A stretch of 32,043 nt of DNA from positions 1 to 32,043 of the forward strand of contig CAZCXU010000013.1 in the NCBI GenBank assembly GCA_964502885.1, given 5' to 3'. The notes under the pieces are model-generated. The model worked only from the letters and a program-made list of their open reading frames with translations. It searched no databases and was not told the DNA's origin. This document shows, one piece after another, positions 24,435 to 31,673 of the stretch (positions are counted from its first letter, which is position 1; each line of letters starts with the position of its first letter). The DNA is from XYB1-FULL-44-23 sp964502885 (GTDB taxonomy: Bacteria > Patescibacteriota > Microgenomatia > CAZETR01 > Amesbacteraceae). Both the position numbers and the translations under genes were made by a program.

Positions 24435-25742
24435 CTAAAGAATTGTGAGAAGTTGGCGGGACAGCTTGTAGGAATTTCCTGAACCCATGACTAAAACTAG
24501 GTCGGATTTGCCTGGCGATGCGTTTTTGAAGTGAGTAACAATGTCAGAAAATTCAGGAATGTATTTGGCATTGGGGTGTTTGGCTGCATTAATAATGTTT
24601 TGTCCTGTAAAGTCTCCAGGATCGGCTTCCCGGGAAGCAAAAATTTTTGAGACTATCAATTCATCGGCTTTTTCCAGCGCTTGCGGCAATTCGGAAAGGA
24701 GGGCACGAAGACGCGAGAAAGTGTGGGGTTCGATGACGACGTAAAGTTTCTTGTCCGGATAGAGATTTTTGAGGGTGGAAATGGTGGCACTATAGGAACT
24801 GGGATGGTTGGCGTAATCGTCGTAAATTTTTGTGCCTTGGGAAGTTTCGCCCAATAAATCAAGACGACGTTCCAGTCCGGCGAAACTGGAAAGTACGGAA
24901 TAGGCGGTGGGTGCAGGAATTTCTAGGAGATGGGCGAGCATAAGAATGCAAAGACTGTTGAGACGATTGTGATCGCCGGGCTGAGAAAGATTTAGATCGG
25001 ATGGGAAATCTGTCAAGTGATATGGGTGGGAATTTTTGGGGAAATTAAGACGGGAGGTCAGAGGTGAGTCGGCGTTGTAGATTACGCTTCCGTTTGGTTT
25101 GAGTCGGTCGATAAAACGTTGGAAACAAGCCAACATGTTGTTTAGGTTGCCAAAGTATTCAGGATGATCAAATTCCAAAAGGGTAAGAATAATGATGTCG
25201 GGGTGGTATGAGGCAAAGTTGTCGTGGAACTCGTCAGCTTCGCTGATGAAATATCTGGATTTACCAATGCGGACGTTGTTGTGCCAATCTTTGAGTGTGG
25301 CGCCAACTTCAACGGTCGGATCTAAATTGGCCTTTTCCAAAAGTAGTCCGGCTAGAGCAGTGGTGGTACTTTTGCCATGTGTGCCAGCAACGGCGATAAC
25401 ATATTTGTTTTTGTGAAGATAATTGCCCATAAACTCTTGCCAGGTGGAAAGTTTGTTTTGTAGTCTGGCGGCTTCGATTTCTGGATGATTATCGTTTTGG
25501 TAAAAGATTGCTGGGGTGACACACAAGAGATCAATGTTTTGGAGATGGTCTGAAGAATGACTATTGTAGGTCTTTATCTGGGGAAATCTGTTTTTTAAAT
25601 GGGAAAGATATGGAGAGTCGAGATTGAGATCACAGCCGGAAACTTCGTATCCTTGGGCAGCGGCTATTTGGGCAACCGCAGACATGCCAGATCCGGCAAT
25701 GCCCATGAAGTGGATATGTTTTGGTGAAGTCTGGTTGTCGAT
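24435..25742 (-). CDS. murC: UDP-N-acetylmuramate--L-alanine ligase (MurC), non-ATG start likely
   Basis: Adds L-Ala to UDP-MurNAc. Seen: HIHFMGIAGSGMSA (family N-terminal Rossmann loop), Walker A VAGTHGKSTTTA, EADEFHDNF, and the C-terminal IYDDYANHPSSY and VIEPHTFSR motifs, all normal for MurC. The first ATG in frame is 25706, but that start would cut away the first beta strand (HIHF). The frame stays open upstream, with no ATG, GTG or TTG noticed there, and the -10 at 25749-25754 predicts a start at the ATC codon 25742-25740, giving 435 residues beginning xDNQTSPKHIHF. The conservative start is 25706 (423 residues). Confidence 0.9.
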   Translation of the reverse strand: MDNQTSPKHIHFMGIAGSGMSAVAQIAAAQGYEVSGCDLNLDSPYLSHLKNRFPQIKTYNSHSSDHLQNIDLLCVTPAIFYQNDNHPEIEAARLQNKLSTWQEFMGNYLHKNKYVIAVAGTHGKSTTTALAGLLLEKANLDPTVEVGATLKDWHNNVRIGKSRYFISEADEFHDNFASYHPDIIILTLLEFDHPEYFGNLNNMLACFQRFIDRLKPNGSVIYNADSPLTSRLNFPKNSHPYHLTDFPSDLNLSQPGDHNRLNSLCILMLAHLLEIPAPTAYSVLSSFAGLERRLDLLGETSQGTKIYDDYANHPSSYSATISTLKNLYPDKKLYVVIEPHTFSRLRALLSELPQALEKADELIVSKIFASREADPGDFTGQNIINAAKHPNAKYIPEFSDIVTHFKNASPGKSDLVLVMGSGNSYKLSRQLLTIL

Positions 25743-25748
25743 ACGGAT

Positions 25749-25756
25749 ATTATAAT
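25749..25756. promoter_or_regulatory. Overlapping divergent -10 elements between murC and the NlpC/P60-like gene
   Basis: ATTATAAT contains TATAAT on the plus strand (25751-25756) and on the minus strand (25754-25749). The plus box lies 6 nt before GTG 25763 and the minus box 6 nt before the ATC inferred as the murC start. The two promoters share four base pairs and cannot be occupied at once. Confidence 0.65.
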
Positions 25757-25762
25757 GTAACG

Positions 25763-26536
25763 GTGCAGGTGTTAACGAATAATGTAGAAGAGTTGAACTT
25801 GCGGGCTTGGATGTTGGTGGAAAGGTATATGAAGCTGAGTTTGGGTAGTCATGAAGTGGTAGCGCCTTATTTTACTAATGATGTAGGAAGGATGTTTGGC
25901 AGATTGATGAATATCGCTGGTCTCACAGAAGATGAGAAGATGAGAATCATAGGTCCATACAAAGAAAATAAGATGCAGTATGGACATTTTCAAGGTAAGG
26001 CAACTCCGGAGCAATTGGAGAAATCTTTTGGAGAAATTGCAAAGGCGGAAGATGTTGATATGGGTAGCTTTACGGCGGCTGGAGCAAGAGAGTATATGAT
26101 TCTAAAAGGGTTGGGGGTAGATTGTTCCGGTTTTGCCTACAATATATATAGTCAACTTTTGGGCGCTGATAAGCTTAAGTCGATTCTTGATTGGCGACAT
26201 GCTTACGAACCGTATTTTGCGAAAGCGTATACATTTGCCGGGAAAGCGTCAGTATTGGTAGGTGTGGATGATTTGCGGCCTTTGGACATGTTGCTGTTTC
26301 GGAAAGCGGATATGAGTGATTATTTTCATATCGCACTACTACTCAAAGATGCGGGGGGTTGGAAAGTGGTGCAGTCGACTAGTGCGGTGACGCCGATGGG
26401 GGTAAATATTTCGCAATTGGAAATGGTAAACGGAAAGCCTAAGTTTTCTTTTGAGCCGGCAAGGGGGAAGAGGTACGAAGAGCTTTTTGAGCAAAAGAGG
26501 TTGGAGTTTCGCAGGCTAAAGCTTCTGCTAGAATAA
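25763..26536 (+). CDS. NlpC/P60-like cysteine peptidase domain protein
   Basis: 257 residues from GTG 25763. DCSGF (Cys121) matches the nucleophile motif of NlpC/P60 enzymes, LRPLDMLLFRK matches the GDLVFF-type strand, and YFHIALLL supplies the His (189), so a cut in peptidoglycan peptides is plausible. There is no signal peptide or membrane helix, which is odd for a wall hydrolase and suggests an intracellular role, perhaps in recycling muropeptides, or export by an unusual path. Longer frames starting at 25721 read through the -10. It is the first gene of the mraY-murE-M23 run. Confidence 0.65.
   Translation: MQVLTNNVEELNLRAWMLVERYMKLSLGSHEVVAPYFTNDVGRMFGRLMNIAGLTEDEKMRIIGPYKENKMQYGHFQGKATPEQLEKSFGEIAKAEDVDMGSFTAAGAREYMILKGLGVDCSGFAYNIYSQLLGADKLKSILDWRHAYEPYFAKAYTFAGKASVLVGVDDLRPLDMLLFRKADMSDYFHIALLLKDAGGWKVVQSTSAVTPMGVNISQLEMVNGKPKFSFEPARGKRYEELFEQKRLEFRRLKLLLE
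26529..26534 (+). promoter_or_regulatory. -10 element for mraY overlapping the upstream stop codon
   Basis: TAGAAT, 7 nt before ATG 26542, ending in the TAA stop of the previous gene. An AGGGAG stretch is present but too close to the ATG for a normal Shine-Dalgarno site. Confidence 0.45.
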
Positions 26537-26541
26537 GGGAG

Positions 26542-27576
26542 ATGCACTATTACTTGGGAGTGACTATTGTGGCTGCTGTAGTCACGTTTGTGTTGATGAT
26601 TCCGTTTATAGGGTTATTGTTTAAGTTAAAGTTTACCCGCAGAGATGAAGCTACTGAAGTAAGAAAAGGGGCTCCGGCGGCGTTTTATAAAATTCGGGAA
26701 ATCCAATCGTCTAAACCTATGCTGGTAACGGGGGGAGGGATTCTGGTGGCGCTGGTAGTTGCAACTCTTTTTGCTGTGTTGGCTGTCAGCAGGGCCGCTT
26801 CGGGAAATTTGTTTTCAGGTTATCCGATGCAAATAGAGCTGACTGCGATTATTTTCACTTTTGTGGGTTTTGGACTATTGGGTTTGTATGATGATTTGAT
26901 AAAGATATTTGGGTTTGCAAAGACGGGTTTTTTTGGATTGCGGATGCGGCATAAATTTATCATCCAGTGGATATTGGCATTTATTTCTGCCGGTATTTTA
27001 TATTTTGGATTGGGGATTGATATTGTGAATGTGCCTTTTGTAGGGTTGGTGCAACTGGGGTGGTTGATGCTTCCGGTGGCGGCGTTTTTGATTGTGGCTT
27101 TTGCAAACGCTTTCGATATCACTGACGGATTGGACGGATTATCGTGTGGACTACTGCTGGTGTGTTTACTGGCGTTTTGGGTGATTGCAATGCAGGACTT
27201 GGACCATATTTTGTCATTGTTTATTGCGATCTGGACAGGGTCGATACTGGCTTACCTATACTTCAATACTTATCCAGCGCGGATAATGCTTGGGAATGTG
27301 GGAGGTATGGCGTTTGGAGCCACTTTGGCTCTGATTGGGCTGTTGTCGGGGAAAATTGTGGCACTTTTGGTCATTGGCGGAGTATTTTTAGTTGAGGGGG
27401 GGAGTAGCATGCTGCAGCTCATCTCAAAGAAATTTATGAAGAAACGACTTTTTCCGATTGCACCTGTGCATCACTGGCTGCAGCTTTTGGGGTGGGAAGA
27501 ACCCAAGATTGTGATGCGAGCCTGGCTGGTGGGTCTGGTAGCAGCCATTTTTGGGGTTTGGCTGGCGGTGCTATAA
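26542..27576 (+). CDS. mraY: MraY-family phospho-MurNAc-pentapeptide transferase with a substituted catalytic Asp
   Basis: 344 residues, about ten hydrophobic helices. Transfers phospho-MurNAc-pentapeptide to undecaprenyl phosphate, making lipid I. Seen: the Asp pair at 117-118 (LYDDLIK), NAFDITDGLDGL (186-200), FNTYPARIMLG, and a short HHW version of the HHH motif (310-312), with WEEPKIV after it. The motif usually read as MGDVGS is MLGNVGG here, so the residue equivalent to E. coli Asp267 is Asn252. Family identity is secure, but activity is open. Confidence 0.9.
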   Translation: MHYYLGVTIVAAVVTFVLMIPFIGLLFKLKFTRRDEATEVRKGAPAAFYKIREIQSSKPMLVTGGGILVALVVATLFAVLAVSRAASGNLFSGYPMQIELTAIIFTFVGFGLLGLYDDLIKIFGFAKTGFFGLRMRHKFIIQWILAFISAGILYFGLGIDIVNVPFVGLVQLGWLMLPVAAFLIVAFANAFDITDGLDGLSCGLLLVCLLAFWVIAMQDLDHILSLFIAIWTGSILAYLYFNTYPARIMLGNVGGMAFGATLALIGLLSGKIVALLVIGGVFLVEGGSSMLQLISKKFMKKRLFPIAPVHHWLQLLGWEEPKIVMRAWLVGLVAAIFGVWLAVL

Positions 27577-27577
27577 A
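27572..27577 (+). promoter_or_regulatory. -10 element near murE, overlapping the mraY stop
   Basis: TATAAA preceded by TGC, an extended -10, containing the TAA stop of mraY. ATG 27586 is 8 nt downstream and ATG 27580 only 2 nt, so 27586 may be the start used by a transcript from here. Confidence 0.4.
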
Positions 27578-27579
27578 AG

Positions 27580-28800
27580 ATGTATATGAAAAGAGAATTC
27601 AAATGGTGGAGACAAAGACTTAAGAATTTTTACCATTTGGCGATATCAATTTTGTATTTGGTTAAGTATGGATATCCAGCAGGGAAACTCATGGTTATAG
27701 GAGTAACAGGAACAGATGGAAAGACCACTACGGCAACGCTGATATATGAACTGTTGAAGTTAAAAGGTGGAGATATAAAGCCGGCATTGATCTCGACAGT
27801 GGGGGCAAAGATTGGGGATGAGAATATTGAGACGGGATTGCACACGACCAATCCGGATGCAAAGCTGTTGCAGCCGCTTATGTCACGGATGGTTAGGGAA
27901 GGGGTGACTCATCTGGTGTTGGAAGTAACCGCGCATGGAATTGATCAGTATCGGGTGTTGGGAACCAATATTTCCATAGGTGTGCTGACAAATATCACTC
28001 ACGAGCATCTGGATGATTTTGTAGACATGCGCAGGTATAAGAATGCGAAACTGGCTATGTTCAAACATGTTAAATGGGCGGTGTTGAATTCTGCAGATCC
28101 CAGTTATGAATATTTTTCCAGACAGATTACGGGTTGGGGCGGGCATGTGGTGGGATATAAGCGGGTGGATTTCAAGGAGATTAGCCCCAGATTGTCTGGG
28201 GAATATAATCGGGAAAACCTCGGGGCAGTGTCGGCCGTGGCGAAAATATTGAATATCCCTGAACAGCTGGTGCAACAGGTGGCGAAAGAGTTTGTGGGGG
28301 CACCCGGAAGAAGGGAAGAGATAAAAGAGGGACAGAGATTTCGAGTAATTGTCGATTTTGCCCATACGCCAAATGGACTGGAGAAAGTAATGCAATCCTT
28401 GAAGGAAGAAAATAGGAAAAAGACGGCAAGGCTGATTACCGTGTTTGGCTGTACGGGAGAGAGGGATCGGGAGAAGCGGCCAAAGATGGGTGATGCAGCA
28501 GATAGAATTTCCGACGTGGTAATTGTGACGTCAGATGATACGAGATCAGAAAGCCAGGACAGTATTTACGCTGAGATAGTAAAGGGCATGAAAAACAGAG
28601 AAGAGAGATTAAGCAGAGGAACTCTGATTAAGGAAAATGATCGAAAGACAGCTATTGAGAAAGCGTTGCGTTTGGCCAGGCCGGGAGATACGGTATTGCT
28701 TGCCGGGAAAGGGCACGAGAAAACTATTTTGATGGGAAAGACTGAGTATCCCTGGTCTGATCAGGAAGTTTCCCGGAAAATTTTGCGGGGAATGATATGA
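27580..28800 (+). CDS. murE: MurE-type ligase with a reduced N-terminal domain
   Basis: 406 residues against about 490 in E. coli. Adds the third residue of the stem peptide to UDP-MurNAc-dipeptide. Walker A GVTGTDGKTTT begins at residue 41, where full MurE has it near 110, so most of the N-terminal UDP-binding domain is missing, replaced by a short helix-rich segment. TTNPDAK, the carbamylated-Lys region (YKNAKLAMF), HTPNGLE and GCTGERDREKRPKMG are typical. The amino-acid recognition motif, DNPR in meso-DAP-specific MurE, is DDTR (319-322); retained Arg hints at meso-DAP but does not settle it. It overlaps the next gene by 4 nt. Confidence 0.9.
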   Translation: MYMKREFKWWRQRLKNFYHLAISILYLVKYGYPAGKLMVIGVTGTDGKTTTATLIYELLKLKGGDIKPALISTVGAKIGDENIETGLHTTNPDAKLLQPLMSRMVREGVTHLVLEVTAHGIDQYRVLGTNISIGVLTNITHEHLDDFVDMRRYKNAKLAMFKHVKWAVLNSADPSYEYFSRQITGWGGHVVGYKRVDFKEISPRLSGEYNRENLGAVSAVAKILNIPEQLVQQVAKEFVGAPGRREEIKEGQRFRVIVDFAHTPNGLEKVMQSLKEENRKKTARLITVFGCTGERDREKRPKMGDAADRISDVVIVTSDDTRSESQDSIYAEIVKGMKNREERLSRGTLIKENDRKTAIEKALRLARPGDTVLLAGKGHEKTILMGKTEYPWSDQEVSRKILRGMI

Positions 28801-29912
28801 TGGTTTTTCGTAAATATATGAAAGCGATGAGGCAGTTGTTGGGTGAAGTTCGGGAGTATCTGGGGTTGTGGCGGGGTTATATTGCGAAACATTTATATAA
28901 ATGGTTTTCCGGATTTGAGAGTGTCAAAGGAATTATCGCCCATAGCTTGTATCGTCAAAGAGGGAGGTTTGCCAGACCATTTGTGCACTCGGCGATGGGT
29001 GGTATTGTGGCGATGGGAATTACCTTGGCGCCGGTGCTGGCATCTTCTTTTCCGGGCATTGAAAAAGAATTGCAGGGGGATTTGGTGTCTTCTACTCAAG
29101 TGTTGGAGATACAGTCGGATGACACAGCGACACAGATATCTGACAAGGTGAGAGATAAGGTGGTCGAGTATGTGGTGAAATCAGGCGATACGGTGTCGGC
29201 GATTGCGGATAAATTTGGGGTTTCCAGAGACACTATCCGTTGGGAAAATAATCTGGCTTCGCTCAATTCAATAAAGCCGGGTCAAACGTTGCGGATTTTG
29301 CCGGTGACTGGGGTGAGACATAAGATTTCGCGGGGTGAAACCATTTACTCTGTTGCCAAGAAATACAGCGCAAATCCGCAGGCGATAGTAGATTTTCCAT
29401 TTAATACATTTGCTGATAACGAAACTTTTGCTTTGGCTGTGGGTCAGGATCTGATTATTCCAGATGGTGAGAAGCCAAATGAAGTATTGTGGTCACCGAC
29501 CAAGTATGTGGCTCAAAATACTCCTAATGCCGGAGCAGTCTCGGCAACGGGGCAGTTTGTGTGGCCGATGGGGGGACGGATTACTCAGAGATTTGCCTGG
29601 TATCATCGGGGGATCGATATTGCGACGAGTCTTGGGACACCGATTTTGGCGGCTGATTCGGGTACAGTGATGGTGGCGGGCTGGCCAGATAACTCCGGAT
29701 ATGGAAATCGGGTAGTGATTGATCATGGGAATGGTTATCGTACTTTGTACGCTCATATGTCCAAGGTCAGTGTGGTGGTGGGGCAGACGGTAAAACGAGG
29801 AGATCAGATAGGACTTGAAGGATCAACCGGGAGATCAACAGGACCGCATTTACACTTTGAAATACGCAGAACTAATGGGGGATTTGTGAACCCGTTGGAT
29901 TACCTGAAATAG
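28797..29912 (+). CDS. LysM-M23 family metallopeptidase (peptidoglycan hydrolase)
   Basis: 371 residues. A basic N-terminal cytoplasmic part (1-63) and a membrane helix (about 64-84) are followed by two LysM wall-binding modules (about 122-168 and 172-223) and an M23 domain (about 250-371). The LytM-type zinc and catalytic residues are present: His270 and Asp274 (HRGID), His320 (YAHMS), and His351 and His353 (HLHFE). It should cut peptide cross-links outside the cell. The start overlaps murE by 4 nt (ATGA), so the two are probably translationally coupled, linking precursor synthesis to wall remodelling. Confidence 0.92.
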   Translation: MMVFRKYMKAMRQLLGEVREYLGLWRGYIAKHLYKWFSGFESVKGIIAHSLYRQRGRFARPFVHSAMGGIVAMGITLAPVLASSFPGIEKELQGDLVSSTQVLEIQSDDTATQISDKVRDKVVEYVVKSGDTVSAIADKFGVSRDTIRWENNLASLNSIKPGQTLRILPVTGVRHKISRGETIYSVAKKYSANPQAIVDFPFNTFADNETFALAVGQDLIIPDGEKPNEVLWSPTKYVAQNTPNAGAVSATGQFVWPMGGRITQRFAWYHRGIDIATSLGTPILAADSGTVMVAGWPDNSGYGNRVVIDHGNGYRTLYAHMSKVSVVVGQTVKRGDQIGLEGSTGRSTGPHLHFEIRRTNGGFVNPLDYLK

Positions 29913-29924
29913 CAGGTGTATAAT
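29895..29924 (+). promoter_or_regulatory. Promoter of the putative lipoprotein gene, with an inverted repeat
   Basis: TTGGAT (29895-29900), an 18-bp spacer and TATAAT (29919-29924), 11 nt before ATG 29936. CAGGT (29913-29917) and ACCTG (29927-29931) flank the -10 symmetrically and could be an operator. Confidence 0.6.
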
Positions 29925-29935
29925 AGACCTGTAGT

Positions 29936-31642
29936 ATGTTCTCTGCTTTAGAGCGTGAGGGTCGTAGAATCAGCTTTTTTACAAGGCTGATTGTCATCGC
30001 CTCGCTGGGTCTTAGCACCTGCACTCCGCCGCCTCGTCCGGAAAATCAGACGGCTGTTGAACTGGAGAAAACCCGTGTAGCTCAGGCAATTGAGACCGAA
30101 GTGGCAGCGCCAGCAGATCCTCCCGAAAGCTATATCACCATCACTCCCAAACCCACAGAAATCCCGGAACAAAAGCCCACCATCACTCCACCTCCGGAAA
30201 AGACCCCTACAATTTTTGTTGTTGAGGTAAACCTGGATTATTCGCCGCAGCTACAAAAAGCTCTTGAGTCAAATGATCCAGCTATTACTGGCAAAGTAGC
30301 AAATCTTCGAACATGGTGGGATACTCTTTGGGCTGGTCCGGAAAACACTCTTCCCTACGGTGTGCCAAATTCTCATAAGTTAAATGTCAGGTTTGTGGAA
30401 GACATAGCTCACCCCGGAGACCTAGCTTACGTTGTCCCCGTTTTTCAATCTGACGAACTCGCGAACGGAGCAGTTTTCACCGCTCCTCTGGATTATCAAA
30501 AAAATGGAAATATCCTCCCCATAGACGCTGACTTTGCACGCAAAGTTCTCACCGACCCGCAAAACTCTAACCATGGTACCGTTCCTGACAATTTCAAACC
30601 ATTGTTTTTAACAGGAGGAAATCCCAGTTACAAGCTCGCCAGATATAACGGAAGTTGGGTGAGGGTTGACTCAAAAGGTACCATCACAGAGCGGATTTCA
30701 CACATAGACAAACAATGGGTTACGAATCCCGATATTCATTACGCCGAACTACTTGCTTCGGAAGACCAGATGGTATATTCATCCGCTCCTGATAAGTGGG
30801 GGACTGACGGATGGGAAAAGCGGATGATGAATCGCGAAAGCACTACTTATCCATACGTCGGTTATTACGAAACTAATGAACAGACAAAACAAACAGAACT
30901 GGTTGCCATATATGATGCGGAAATTGGCAAAATATGCTATGCAAAACTAATTGATCAACGGATGCTTCTCGTTAGTGAAATCACTTCAGCTGGAAAAATA
31001 ATTTTAAATCAGGAGCTGGAACCAGATGTTGCCGTCAGTAAATCCCGACAGGCACTTTGGGGGCTTGTGCATTATGCAATAGGCCTTTCTGGACCAGGTG
31101 CTTTTCCTGATAAACCATACAGTGCACAGTCTGTAGACGAAGAGGCTGCCAAAATAGATGCCTTAACTTTCTATTCACGAGGAAGTGTTATCCAGGGCAC
31201 AGCGGGTATTCCTCAATATAAAGAAGGCAAACGAATTAATGTTCCCATAAAACCGGGAGACAATTTTGAGTTTCGCATAGGAATGCAATTTAACAATCGT
31301 CCATACAATCCGTTTTACATTACCGAAACAATAACAGATCAAGGCCAAACACTCACCTCCTTTTCTGCTGACAGACTACAGAATGATACCATTCGCCTTT
31401 CCACATATACGACAGGTACATTCTATCTTAGAAATGAAGGCCCTGAATATCGACCCTTATGGCTTGCAAGAGCTCTTGAATCACTATCAATCGCAATAAA
31501 TGAGTCTTCCGATCTACGTGCAGAATTAGATGGAAGACCTAACCCTTCTCACGAAATAACAACAGCTGACAGATTCATTCGGGAAAATCTTAGTGATCGC
31601 TTTTCTCTAAAAACCATACCCCCTTTCACCACTGAGCGTTGA
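29936..31642 (+). CDS. Putative lipoprotein of unknown function, 568 residues
   Basis: The N-terminus has basic residues, a hydrophobic stretch (about 14-26) and LSTC with Cys29, a somewhat atypical lipobox. A Pro/Thr-rich linker (about 66-95, TPKPTEIPEQKPTITPPPEK) leads to a globular extracellular part with many Trp, Tyr and Asn and no motif I recognise; it is not a recognised hydrolase, transpeptidase or sugar-binding family. Its coding strand is rich in A and C, unlike the G- and T-rich plus-strand genes before it, which may mean a recent inversion or transfer. The stop codon overlaps the -35 of the next gene. Confidence 0.7.
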   Translation: MFSALEREGRRISFFTRLIVIASLGLSTCTPPPRPENQTAVELEKTRVAQAIETEVAAPADPPESYITITPKPTEIPEQKPTITPPPEKTPTIFVVEVNLDYSPQLQKALESNDPAITGKVANLRTWWDTLWAGPENTLPYGVPNSHKLNVRFVEDIAHPGDLAYVVPVFQSDELANGAVFTAPLDYQKNGNILPIDADFARKVLTDPQNSNHGTVPDNFKPLFLTGGNPSYKLARYNGSWVRVDSKGTITERISHIDKQWVTNPDIHYAELLASEDQMVYSSAPDKWGTDGWEKRMMNRESTTYPYVGYYETNEQTKQTELVAIYDAEIGKICYAKLIDQRMLLVSEITSAGKIILNQELEPDVAVSKSRQALWGLVHYAIGLSGPGAFPDKPYSAQSVDEEAAKIDALTFYSRGSVIQGTAGIPQYKEGKRINVPIKPGDNFEFRIGMQFNNRPYNPFYITETITDQGQTLTSFSADRLQNDTIRLSTYTTGTFYLRNEGPEYRPLWLARALESLSIAINESSDLRAELDGRPNPSHEITTADRFIRENLSDRFSLKTIPPFTTER

Positions 31643-31667
31643 CGTGGGTTCTCCGTCTTCGTATAGT
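31639..31667 (+). promoter_or_regulatory. Promoter of the Cys-rich secreted protein gene, leaderless
   Basis: TTGACG (31639-31644), a 17-bp spacer and TATAGT (31662-31667), followed by exactly 6 nt and ATG 31674. The -35 contains the stop codon of the previous gene. Confidence 0.75.
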
Positions 31668-31673
31668 AAAAAC

